Assembly (NCBI GenBank): GCA_043777595.1
Contig: JAYWHT010000038.1
Location: 1 to 15,347, forward strand
Direction of reading: 5' to 3'
DNA length: 15,347 bases
DNA from: JAYVJH01 sp043777595
GTDB lineage: Bacteria > Bacteroidota > Bacteroidia > Cytophagales > Spirosomataceae
The position numbers and the translations under genes are program-made. Under the pieces are notes generated by a model. That model made no database searches, had not been told where the DNA came from, and saw only the letters and a program-made list of their open reading frames with translations. Shown here piece by piece: positions 7,010-14,960 of the stretch (position 1 is its first letter; each line of letters begins with the position of its first letter).

Positions 7010-8368
7010 TTATGAGGCCAAATCTATCAAATCTCTGATAACTTCTTGAAAATAAGCACCATTGTAAGGCCCAAACCAATTCATGGTTTGGGTTTCGTAG
7101 TTGTCAATATTATAGTTTTTGTCGGGGGTAATATAACCAGCATAGCCGCCATTAAAACTTGTAACGATAAGATGTAGGCCGTTTTTGGTTGCATAATCAG
7201 TAAGCTCGGGCATCAGTTCGCCCGAAAAATCGCAGGGCAAGCCCACCATCAGCACATTACCAATTTTCAATACTTTTACATAACAATCAAACTGCCCAAA
7301 AGCCCAATTAAAGAGCCAAGGCCGTAGCCGCCAACCAAATAATACCCGTGCATTTGGCTCTCGCATTGGTAATGGTAGGGTTTGCATTTTGAGGATATTG
7401 GTATCGATAAATTTAACTTTATTCAAGGCCAATTCGAGCATATTTTCTATGCCGTCGGCTTCGTTATTTACTCGTTCAAAATCGTTATTGCCCACTTCTT
7501 TTGGGCCCATGCTCCCCACTGCCCCCGACATAAAGACCGCAAAGTTGGCTTCGTTACGTTCCAACGAATCGACCAACACCCCAGGGTAGTCACGTGAGAG
7601 AACGACCGTTTCAGAATTGATAATCGTTGAATGGGCGGCATAGGTACAGAGAATAGCTTTTTGCCCATCGTTTCTCAAAAACTCAATATTTCTAATCATA
7701 GGATCGGTACTGCCACCATCAAAAGCACGGTTGCGAACGTGAGCCGTGTCGGACACTTCGCAATAAGTCATAAGGCTCGGTTTAGATTGATTATCAGCGA
7801 GTTGAATGGCTTTGGCGATAGCCGTAGCGATGCGCTCTACATTGTTTATATTAAATTTTCCAGCAAACAACTCACCCGTAAAACTATCGCCCCAGCCACC
7901 TATGCTATTGTGTGAGTGTGTTGCACCCAAATATACATTTGAGAATGGAATGGTACTTTTTTTGAGTTTTTGTTTCAATAATTCTACAACCGTTGGCGGA
8001 ATAATCAGTAGGTCTGCCGAAACAATAGCGGCTTTTGTTGTGCCATTGTCAATGACCACGGCCCGCACAAAAACCGAATCATGAACACTCGTGTACAATT
8101 TACCTTGTCGCACACCATAACCAGCCGTTGGCGTGGGGGCAAGTGGCGTAAAATTAACCTTTGCCCAGCCTACATTTACTGAGTGATTGTTGGACTGAAT
8201 GACGGGGTGATTTTTTTTTAGGGAAGTTACTTGCTCTTTCCATTGTTTGTAATAGGGCATTTGCTTGTAAGGCGTGTCGTCTAAGGGCGCAAGCGTGCAA
8301 GCCAATAGCACAACGATGGCGAGTGCCAAGCCAGCTATTGTTTTTAGAAATATTTTAAAGAATTTCAT
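7010..8368 (-). CDS. Neutral/alkaline ceramidase-type lipoprotein (catalytic domain only)
   Basis: By family this enzyme hydrolyses the amide bond of ceramides or similar lipids. The N-terminus is a lipoprotein signal with lipobox LLAC (C24), so it should be membrane-anchored outside the cytoplasm. Neutral ceramidase landmarks appear in order: GATHSHNSIGG (H151/H153, zinc region), YAAHST (H246, second zinc histidine region), SGAVGSMGP (281-289), PCDFSGELMPEL (E384, equivalent to the PGEFT zinc glutamate) and FNGGYAGYITPDKNYNIDNYE (405-425, the conserved tyrosine region). At 452 aa it lacks the C-terminal Ig-like domain of the roughly 650-aa classic enzymes. Some members of this family act on non-ceramide substrates, so substrate is uncertain. 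It is a single-gene unit convergent with the SWIM gene. Confidence 0.85.
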   Translation of the reverse strand: MKFFKIFLKTIAGLALAIVVLLACTLAPLDDTPYKQMPYYKQWKEQVTSLKKNHPVIQSNNHSVNVGWAKVNFTPLAPTPTAGYGVRQGKLYTSVHDSVFVRAVVIDNGTTKAAIVSADLLIIPPTVVELLKQKLKKSTIPFSNVYLGATHSHNSIGGWGDSFTGELFAGKFNINNVERIATAIAKAIQLADNQSKPSLMTYCEVSDTAHVRNRAFDGGSTDPMIRNIEFLRNDGQKAILCTYAAHSTIINSETVVLSRDYPGVLVDSLERNEANFAVFMSGAVGSMGPKEVGNNDFERVNNEADGIENMLELALNKVKFIDTNILKMQTLPLPMREPNARVLFGWRLRPWLFNWAFGQFDCYVKVLKIGNVLMVGLPCDFSGELMPELTDYATKNGLHLIVTSFNGGYAGYITPDKNYNIDNYETQTMNWFGPYNGAYFQEVIRDLIDLAS

Positions 8369-8901
8369 TTTTTATTTTAAATACTTAGGTTTGATAGACA
8401 TATCACTTTGATTATCAGTTATTTGCAATTTTTATAACACAGCATTTTATTTTTGAACGTGTCTTGACGCATTAGTTTTACTGTTTTTAATACAAAATCT
8501 CGAAAAAAATAGTTGATAGTTACTATAAATCTACTAATTTTTCGATAAGCAAATATAAAGCATTTCCAAACAAGGCAAACTCAAATACACAACAGGGGCT
8601 ACTTAAACTAATATTAGTGCTATATAAACTTGATTTTGTATAATTTTTCAACTCTTTTACCTTCAATATAATACCAATTAACACGATATTACTTTTTGGC
8701 ATAGTAATTGACCTAACTCAGGGGTGGCTGCATATTTTGACACATAAACCAAGGTAGTCAAGCCCAAATTCGACAAACATTAAAACAAAAAAGTGATTGT
8801 CGTCCAATTTTGAGAATAAATTATTTGAGACGTATGATATTTCGATTAAGCGTTCTTTATAAATATTACTGGTTTTTATATGTTTTAAAAAATTATACAT
8901 T
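8369..8901. other. 533-bp AT-rich divergent intergenic region
   Basis: No convincing gene or structured RNA was found. It should hold the promoters of the ceramidase-like gene (-) and the T9SS cargo gene (+). A 7-of-8 match to TAnnTTTG (TATGTTTT, 8879-8886) sits about 16 bp before the + gene. Two short perfect inverted repeats occur, ATAGT-T-ACTAT (8516-8526) and ACTAATATTAGT (8607-8618), which could be operator-like or chance in AT-rich DNA. A 60-codon minus-strand frame (8718-8900) and a 23-codon plus-strand frame (8834-8905) are not supported as genes. Confidence 0.5.
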
Positions 8902-9849
8902 ATGAAAAAATTATTGTTTTTATGTTTTGTCATCTTGACAAACGACTTACTCTCGCAATCTTGTATAAATACAATAGCAGGGCAGGCAGGTAGCTCTAAG
9001 GTGGTTAGTGGCGGCAACTGTTTGGTTAAACTTTGTGTGAGTGTGAGTGGCTCGCCACGACCTAAACAAATACAGTTTGAGTTAAGCAGCCCTGTCGCTG
9101 CCGCCGTTGGTATGTGCCAGGACAGAAGTGTTCACAGCTTACCTTTTGACTGTGGTAATGGCGGGGCCGCTCAGTTTGCCGATGGTGTTTATTGCCATAC
9201 ATTTACATTGGCGGGTGCTTGCCCGAGTACAACAAGTGGCGCAGTGAGAGGCTATACCAATGGGTCAGGAGGTGGCGGTGGGCTGTGTAACACCGTAACA
9301 TATAGCAATGTGCCTCTGCCTGTGAGTCTTACTTCTTTTGATGCCAAAATAGAAGGTCAGAATGCTGTTTTAAATTGGACAACGTCAGAAGAATTAAACA
9401 ATAAAGGGTTTGAAATTCAAAAAAGTATCGATGCTATCAATTTTGATATTTTAGGATTTATAGATGGTTCAAATACTGCCAAACGCTCAACCGAATATCA
9501 GTACATTGATAAGGTATTTAACACTACATCTTACTACCGTTTGGGGCAAAAAGACTTTGACGGTAGCATCAATTATTCTCGAGTACTTGCTCTCGTTCCA
9601 GACAATGAAAGTTTAAAAAACGTAATTTTGTACCCCAACCCCAATCAAGGAATGTTGAGTTTACAACTACCTGCCAATACTATTTCTTTGATAATTGCAC
9701 GAGAAAACGGTACTACTGTACTCCAAAAAACGATAAATAAACAAAACTTGATAACCTTAGATGTATCTGACCTTAGTGATGGCATATACCAGGTGCTTTT
9801 CATCACGCCCTTAGAGCGTGTTAATAAAAAATTGGTCATTGTGAAATAA
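8902..9849 (+). CDS. Secreted cysteine-rich protein with T9SS type A sorting domain
   Basis: This 315-aa protein opens with a Sec signal peptide (MKKLLFLCFVILTNDLLSQS, cleavage likely near residue 20). The mature N-terminal region (21-137) has eight cysteines (21, 40, 45, 72, 84, 98, 107, 129), consistent with a disulfide-stabilised domain, and a run of five glycines ending at 127. I do not recognise that domain. Residues 139-230 (LPVSLTSFDAKIEGQNAVLNW...) are the FN3-like module common ahead of T9SS tails. Residues 240-315 are the sorting domain (YPNP 244-247, GIYQVLF 294-300, KKLVIVK 309-315). It is probably exported and anchored or released at the surface. The ATG start fits the signal peptide. 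A 45-codon ORF follows 13 bp after its stop and may be cotranscribed. Confidence 0.85.
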   Translation: MKKLLFLCFVILTNDLLSQSCINTIAGQAGSSKVVSGGNCLVKLCVSVSGSPRPKQIQFELSSPVAAAVGMCQDRSVHSLPFDCGNGGAAQFADGVYCHTFTLAGACPSTTSGAVRGYTNGSGGGGGLCNTVTYSNVPLPVSLTSFDAKIEGQNAVLNWTTSEELNNKGFEIQKSIDAINFDILGFIDGSNTAKRSTEYQYIDKVFNTTSYYRLGQKDFDGSINYSRVLALVPDNESLKNVILYPNPNQGMLSLQLPANTISLIIARENGTTVLQKTINKQNLITLDVSDLSDGIYQVLFITPLERVNKKLVIVK

Positions 9850-9862
9850 AAATATCACTTCT

Positions 9863-10000
9863 ATGAAAAATAAAAATAACGTATCAACAATGCCTAAACA
9901 AAAGTATTTGCTACCTGTATTAAACAAATTGGGAACTATTAGCAAAATAACACTCAAAACAGGTTCAGCCTCCGACAGCTCTATGTCAAGGTCTATTTAA
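9863..10000 (+). CDS. Candidate RiPP precursor peptide with lasso-type leader motif (45 aa)
   Basis: The peptide contains the full leader signature YxxPxLxxxGxxxxxT: Y15, P18, L20, G24 and T30 (YLLPVLNKLGTISKIT). In lasso peptide precursors this motif is bound by the PqqD-like recognition element, and the threonine is the penultimate leader residue. Placing T30 at -2 puts the core start at K32 and an aspartate (D38) at core position 7, within the ring-closing range of 7-9. The 14-residue tail is rich in Ser, with Gly, Asp and Arg. An inner ATG (M10, 9890) would also keep the motif. The ORF lies 13 bp after the T9SS cargo gene and 23 bp from the convergent gene. No B, C or transporter genes are in the window, so lasso formation is unproven; other RiPP classes or a non-modified peptide remain possible. 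Confidence 0.6.
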   Translation: MKNKNNVSTMPKQKYLLPVLNKLGTISKITLKTGSASDSSMSRSI

Positions 10001-10023
10001 AATACTTTTTACTACATCAACAA

Positions 10024-13000
10024 TCAATCCAATACCTGCACCCAACCTTTACAAATTTGCCCGCCTTGTAGCGTGAGCGAATAGTAATACGTTCCATTCT
10101 CGATGCCTTGCCCCCAGTCGTCTGTGTAGTTTTCGCTGAGGTAAATTTGGCGGCCATATCGGTTTACGATTTCTAATTTTGAGTTGGGAATACCGATTCT
10201 GAACGTATCATTTTTGCCATCACCATTGGGTGTTACGGCGTTGGGTATGTCGCTTAGGTTCAATATATTCAATGCTTTGACCGAAACTGTTTCACAACCA
10301 CGGGCCGAATAGGCTTTGAGCATTACTTGATATGTTCCGTTTTTATCGTAAGAATATACGTCTGGACTGCCGTTTTTTGTACTGTTTCCGTCTCCCAAAC
10401 TCCATTCGTACCGAGTTGCGCCATTGGTTAGGTTTTGTAGTTTTATTTTAGTCGGTAGTCCGCAATTATACGATAGGCCAGCTTCAAAACTTACTCCTTG
10501 TGGAGGGCGTTCGGTAGTAACGGTTACGTTACGTTTGGGGCTACAACCATCTGAATATAAAGACATTACGCTGTATGTTGTTGTTTGTTTAGGTCGGGCA
10601 ATGGGGTTTCTGACTGTCGAGTCGCTCAATGTACTGCTTGGCGACCAAACGTAGTTTGCACCACCCTGCGCCGATAGCTGTACGGCCTGTCCTTCGCAAA
10701 TGGTGGTGTCTCGTGATACTTTAAAATCTGGTTTGTTGTCTTCGACCTTGACCGTTACCGTTCTTGAACTACGGCAACCGTCTGCATATTGCGCCTCTAC
10801 GGTGTAAGTGGTTGTAATCAAGGGCTTTACTACAATATTGGTTTTAGTGCTGTCTGCCGTAGCGATTGACCACTTGTACTTAATTGCACCACTTTTGGCA
10901 CTCAACTGCGCCGTGCGGCCTGGGCAAATGGTAGTATCTCTAAATACCTGCAAATCTGTTTTTGTATCAGCAATCTTGACAGTTACCGTTCGGCTTACGG
11001 TACATACCGAGTCCGTTACTTGTACCGTAAAAGTAGTTGTAGTTTTGACTTTGGCCACAGGATTGGCTACATTGGCATTGCTCAAACCCACAGACGGACT
11101 CCAGAGATATTTGAGGCCACCTTCGGCTTTGAGTTGTACGGCTATATCGCTACAAACAGTTGTGTCGCCAGATGCTTTCGCTTTTGAGGCTGTTACTTTA
11201 ATGGTTTTGGTAGCTACGTCTTGGCCTCGGCAAATGAGTGGGTTGAATATTTTGAGTGTAACCTTGTATTCGCCAGGTTGTGCAAAAGTATATTTCGACT
11301 GGGTGGCATCTCTCGAAATCACATTACCTTGTATGTCCCAAGTATAGGTTTTACCGCCAATGCTGGTATTCAAAAAATCAAGTGTAAGTGGCGCACAGCC
11401 TTGTACTACGTCTTTTTTTGTACCATCAAAGACATCAAATGAGGCTTTTAGGGCATCAATATCAAACTTGAATGCGGCGTTGTTGCAGTTGGGGCTACTG
11501 TTGGCTTGCGACCACGCACTGGGCGTTGTCGGGAAAGCCGTGCCTTTGTCGCAAGCGCAGGTGGCATGGTAAATTACCCCCGACTTTGAAAACCTACTCG
11601 TACCACCGTCCACATGGTCGCCACGCTCGTCGGCAGCAGCTACGCCCGTGCTTCCAAAAAAAGTACCGTAGAGCAATGATTTCATATTTTTTTCAAATAT
11701 GCCAATATAAAAATTATTGCCCGAAGTCGTTTTTCTGTAAGCATCGGCAGTTACAGGCAAGCCAACCGTACTACTTGCCGAGCTATATCCATTTTTAGAA
11801 TTAACGGTTCCGCCCCAGCCCGATAGATAAATATTACCACATTCATTGACATCTAAGGCTGTTGGTGAAATATCTGGACGGCCACGACCAGAGCCAAAAA
11901 CGGTAGAAAAAATAGATTTAGTCAGCGTTTTGTCTAATATCTGAATAAATTGCCCACTGTTTGCATTGCTATAAACACCATCACTGACAGGATATTTACC
12001 TTCTGAAAGACCATAAATATATACATTTTCGGCGGCATCTACATCTACCAAATAAGCAGCATCGGCACTGCTTGTACCCAAATAACTTAATTGTTCTAAC
12101 TGACTATTGTTAAATTTGGCCACAAAACCATCTTCTACGCCACCCAATAAAAGCCCGAAGGTATTGGCCTTGACGGGCATATTGGCACTTCGGGTAACGC
12201 CACTCACATACAACGCCCCCGACGATGCCGCCCACTTGATGCCATAGGCGGCATCTGAGCCTGCACCACCGAGATAGGTACTAAACTTCAACTCGGTCAG
12301 GTTACTATTCAATTCATACACAACTACGTCTTGCCGCCCGCCGTTGGTGTTCTGAACGGCTCTTGATAGCGGAAAGTTGGACGAGGTTGTCGTTGTGGCT
12401 ACATACACGTTGTCTTTGTCGTCCACCACTACCTCGCCCCTAAACTCATCGCCATAGTTTTTTATGGCAAAATCGCCCGTTCGAGACAGGCCGTCATTGC
12501 CCGACCCACCCACAAAAGTAGAAGCCACCAAGCGATTGCCAGTTGCGTTGAGTTTGGCCACAAATGTATCGCTTCCGTTTAGCATATCCAGCCCCGAAAG
12601 TGGCAGAACGGCAGTACCGCCACCATATCGGTTCTGAAAAGCGGTTGCATATACTGGAAAATTTATTGATGATGTTGTTCCAAAAATGACCAATTCGCCT
12701 TGGTTATTGACAATAATACTATGCGGAATATCCGTAAAACCCCCACCAATATAAGTACCGTAAAGTAGTTTGGTACCGTCTGGTGTAAATTTTAGAATAC
12801 CAATATCGACACCACCACCAAAACGAGTCTGAAACGCCCCACCGACAAGCGGAAAAGCGGCAGCATCGTGAACCGTGCCTGCCGTATATAAATCGCCTTG
12901 ATCGTCGAACGTAGCGGTATGCCCCCAGTTGTCGGCAAATGAGCCTGAATAAGTCGAAAACACAAGTTCGGGGTCTATCGTCAGCGTATTTTTTTTGTCA

Positions 13001-13743
13001 TATCCTTTCGGAAAATCAAAACTTACGGTATTGTTTTCTAACTTAAAATTAGCTACAATTTCTTGCGTTTTATTTCCAATTTCTTGATAAGTATAAGGTT
13101 TATTTTCTTTGAAAGCATTGACACTTGTCTCAATCTGTAACTGATTTTGAGATAGTTTAATGGCCTTTGTTCCGTCATATTTCATTCGTATCTGCGCTGC
13201 ATCGGCATTAGCCGCTACCACAAATTCATATTTGACAGTTTGCCGAAAAGCATAGAGTTTGAGGTCAATATTTGGGTAAATATTTTTATAAATAATTTCG
13301 CCAAACGTAGGTACATCACTTGCCCAGTGCGACTGGTCGTTTCCCAGAAAGTAATTAAAATGCAGTTCGTTTTGGTGGTTTTCGAGTAATTGCGGGGCTG
13401 GCTGATTTCCTTCAAAAAATACCTCAACCGAATGTCCATTTACAACATCGCTACTGTTGGGGTCGGGGGTTGTGGCATGGCGGCGGCGTTGGGAGTCGGT
13501 ATCCATAAAGACATAAAGCAGCGATTGATTTTTGAGAACCAAATAACCACCAGGTATTTCGGCACGGTAACGAATGGCCTCGTTCCATTGGCCATTATTT
13601 TTTATAAATCGAACGGCAGGTGTGTTTTGAGATTTTGTTTCAACACCAAAACCACACATCAACACCAAAGCCAACAGTAATTGTATGGCTATTGTGAGAG
13701 ACATCTTGGGGCTAAATTCAATACTTTGCACTTTCGATTGCAT
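10024..13743 (-). CDS. Large SBBP-repeat / PKD / gliding-motility C-terminal (T9SS type B) surface protein
   Basis: This 1239-aa exported protein begins with a long signal peptide (hydrophobic core about 17-33; M14 is an alternative start). Residues 42-255 form an N-terminal domain common to such proteins in Bacteroidota (FIKNNGQWNEAIRYRAEIPG... FGEIIYKNIYPNIDLKLYAF). Residues 256-760 hold SBBP-type beta-propeller repeats with recurrent FSTYLGG, YGTYIGG and STFVGGSG segments. A PKD-like domain follows (about 775-855, QGCAPLTLDFLNTS), then three similar modules of about 78 aa starting near 859, 936 and 1014, each with DTT[VI]C. A second PKD-like domain is at 1090-1150. The C-terminus is a CHU_C sorting domain (IPNAVTPNGDGKNDTFRI to KGWVQVLD). 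It is likely a surface adhesin or matrix protein secreted by T9SS; no enzyme motif was seen. Confidence 0.9.
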   Translation of the reverse strand: MQSKVQSIEFSPKMSLTIAIQLLLALVLMCGFGVETKSQNTPAVRFIKNNGQWNEAIRYRAEIPGGYLVLKNQSLLYVFMDTDSQRRRHATTPDPNSSDVVNGHSVEVFFEGNQPAPQLLENHQNELHFNYFLGNDQSHWASDVPTFGEIIYKNIYPNIDLKLYAFRQTVKYEFVVAANADAAQIRMKYDGTKAIKLSQNQLQIETSVNAFKENKPYTYQEIGNKTQEIVANFKLENNTVSFDFPKGYDKKNTLTIDPELVFSTYSGSFADNWGHTATFDDQGDLYTAGTVHDAAAFPLVGGAFQTRFGGGVDIGILKFTPDGTKLLYGTYIGGGFTDIPHSIIVNNQGELVIFGTTSSINFPVYATAFQNRYGGGTAVLPLSGLDMLNGSDTFVAKLNATGNRLVASTFVGGSGNDGLSRTGDFAIKNYGDEFRGEVVVDDKDNVYVATTTTSSNFPLSRAVQNTNGGRQDVVVYELNSNLTELKFSTYLGGAGSDAAYGIKWAASSGALYVSGVTRSANMPVKANTFGLLLGGVEDGFVAKFNNSQLEQLSYLGTSSADAAYLVDVDAAENVYIYGLSEGKYPVSDGVYSNANSGQFIQILDKTLTKSIFSTVFGSGRGRPDISPTALDVNECGNIYLSGWGGTVNSKNGYSSASSTVGLPVTADAYRKTTSGNNFYIGIFEKNMKSLLYGTFFGSTGVAAADERGDHVDGGTSRFSKSGVIYHATCACDKGTAFPTTPSAWSQANSSPNCNNAAFKFDIDALKASFDVFDGTKKDVVQGCAPLTLDFLNTSIGGKTYTWDIQGNVISRDATQSKYTFAQPGEYKVTLKIFNPLICRGQDVATKTIKVTASKAKASGDTTVCSDIAVQLKAEGGLKYLWSPSVGLSNANVANPVAKVKTTTTFTVQVTDSVCTVSRTVTVKIADTKTDLQVFRDTTICPGRTAQLSAKSGAIKYKWSIATADSTKTNIVVKPLITTTYTVEAQYADGCRSSRTVTVKVEDNKPDFKVSRDTTICEGQAVQLSAQGGANYVWSPSSTLSDSTVRNPIARPKQTTTYSVMSLYSDGCSPKRNVTVTTERPPQGVSFEAGLSYNCGLPTKIKLQNLTNGATRYEWSLGDGNSTKNGSPDVYSYDKNGTYQVMLKAYSARGCETVSVKALNILNLSDIPNAVTPNGDGKNDTFRIGIPNSKLEIVNRYGRQIYLSENYTDDWGQGIENGTYYYSLTLQGGQICKGWVQVLD

Positions 13744-13763
13744 ACTTTTGGTTTGTTTTAGTT

Positions 13764-13771
13764 CAAAATTA
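13764..13771 (-). promoter_or_regulatory. -7 box (TAnnTTTG) for the SBBP/PKD gene
   Basis: On the minus strand the sequence is TAATTTTG, an exact match, located 20 bp before the ATG at 13743. It would give a 5' leader of about 15 nt and supports M1 over M14 as start. A second exact match, TATTTTTG, lies farther up at 13796-13803 (-). No well-spaced -33 element is evident for either. Confidence 0.45.
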
Positions 13772-13782
13772 ACGCTTTTTCG

Positions 13783-13790
13783 TAGTTTTG
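13783..13790 (+). promoter_or_regulatory. -7 box (TAnnTTTG) for prfA
   Basis: TAGTTTTG is an exact match lying 19 bp before the prfA ATG, predicting a leader of about 15 nt without a Shine-Dalgarno sequence (A-rich instead). It sits between the two minus-strand boxes, so promoters for prfA and the divergent surface-protein gene overlap within 66 bp. Confidence 0.5.
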
Positions 13791-13809
13791 TAGTTCAAAA
13801 ATACAAAAT

Positions 13810-14886
13810 ATGTTAGAGCAATTAGAATCAATCAAAGAAAGGTTTGACGAAGTATCACAGCAGATAGTACAACCAGAGGCCATGACCGACCAAAAACGGT
13901 TTATGAAAATCAGTAAAGAATACAAAGACTTAGAGAAAATCGTAGTTCAATATCAAGAATACAAAAACATACTCTCGAATATATCGGGGGCAAAAGACTT
14001 GCTCAATACCGAAAAAGACGAAGACCTCAGAGAGATGGCCAAGGAGGAACTAAACGAACTCGAACCCAAACTCGAAGCCATCGAAGAAGTCATCAAAGAT
14101 ATGCTCATACCCAAAGACCCCAACGACAGCCTAAACGTGTTGTTGGAAATCAGAGGTGGTACGGGTGGCGACGAAGCAGCGATTTTTGCTGGCGATTTGT
14201 TCAGAATGTACCAACGGTTTTGCGACAAAATGGGCTGGAAAATGGAGGTCATGGACTTTACCGAAGGCAGCACAGGCGGCTACAAAGAAATCGTGTGTGG
14301 TATTGAGGGCGAAGATGTCTATGGCAAACTCAAATTTGAATCGGGCGTGCATCGGGTGCAGCGTGTGCCAGTTACAGAGTCGCAGGGACGAGTGCATACC
14401 TCAGCGGCAACGGTGGCCGTTATGCCCGAAGTCGATGACGTAGTTGAGGTCGAGGTCAATCCTGCTGATATTGAGATTATTACGTCTCGGTCGGGAGGGG
14501 CTGGTGGCCAAAACGTAAACAAAGTAGAAACCAAAGTACAGCTCACGCACAAGCCCACGGGCATAGTTGTAACGTGCCAAGTAGAGCGTAGCCAACACGG
14601 CAACCGTGCCAGAGCAATGAATATTTTGAAAAGTAGGTTGTATGAAATGGAACTCAAAAAACAAAACGAGGCCATATCATCGCAGCGCAAAACCTTAGTC
14701 GGCAGCGGCGACCGCTCAGATAAAGTCCGTACCTACAACTACCCACAAAGCCGTGTAACCGACCACCGAATAGGCTACACAGCCTATAACCTACCAACGG
14801 TGATGGACGGCGAAGTAGGAGTTTTTATTGAACAACTACGCATAGCCGAAAACACAGAACGCCTCAAAGACGGAGTGGCAGGGTAG
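13810..14886 (+). CDS. prfA: Peptide chain release factor 1
   Basis: RF1 recognises UAA and UAG in the ribosomal A site and triggers release of the finished peptide. At 358 aa it has normal length. The stop-codon recognition tripeptide is P-V-T (187-189) in VQRVPVTESQGR, the RF1-type PxT rather than the RF2 SPF. The catalytic GGQ is at 232-234 in SGGAGGQNVNK, followed by the conserved THKPTGIVV and ERSQHGNRARAM segments. Residues 1-100 form the coiled N-terminal domain. The ATG at 13810 matches the family's N-terminus (MLEQLESIKERF). It is a single-gene unit, divergent from the SBBP/PKD gene and ended by a long palindrome; no methyltransferase gene prmC or hemA neighbour is present here. Confidence 0.98.
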   Translation: MLEQLESIKERFDEVSQQIVQPEAMTDQKRFMKISKEYKDLEKIVVQYQEYKNILSNISGAKDLLNTEKDEDLREMAKEELNELEPKLEAIEEVIKDMLIPKDPNDSLNVLLEIRGGTGGDEAAIFAGDLFRMYQRFCDKMGWKMEVMDFTEGSTGGYKEIVCGIEGEDVYGKLKFESGVHRVQRVPVTESQGRVHTSAATVAVMPEVDDVVEVEVNPADIEIITSRSGGAGGQNVNKVETKVQLTHKPTGIVVTCQVERSQHGNRARAMNILKSRLYEMELKKQNEAISSQRKTLVGSGDRSDKVRTYNYPQSRVTDHRIGYTAYNLPTVMDGEVGVFIEQLRIAENTERLKDGVAG

Positions 14887-14930
14887 CAAGACGACAAAGG
14901 CGAACATCGATGTTCGCCTTTGTCGTCTTG
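14887..14930 (+). terminator. 44-bp perfect palindrome, prfA terminator
   Basis: Arms of 20 bp (14887-14906 and 14911-14930) flank TCGA, which is itself palindromic, so all 44 bases are symmetric. It starts directly after the prfA stop codon and is followed by a T-rich stretch (TATTCTTTTA) on the plus side. It also lies 30 bp past the stop of the convergent hypothetical gene and might stop both transcripts. Confidence 0.8.
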
Positions 14931-14960
14931 TATTCTTTTATCTGCTTTGGTTATTGGTGT

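Noticed and set aside
8834..8905. 23-codon ORF whose TGA overlaps the ATG of the 8902 gene
   Set aside because: An ATGA overlap could suggest a leader peptide, but the peptide is unremarkable, the region is AT-rich, and such frames are expected by chance.
8718..9017. Minus-strand open frame of 99 codons overlapping the start of the T9SS cargo gene
   Set aside because: It overlaps a well-supported gene with a signal peptide on the other strand, and its sequence matches no family I know. The non-overlapping part (8718-8900) could be a gene remnant but nothing supports it.
10808..11347. 179-codon plus-strand frame inside the SBBP/PKD gene
   Set aside because: It is antisense to repetitive Thr/Val-rich coding sequence; the opposite strand has clear domains, so this is a shadow.
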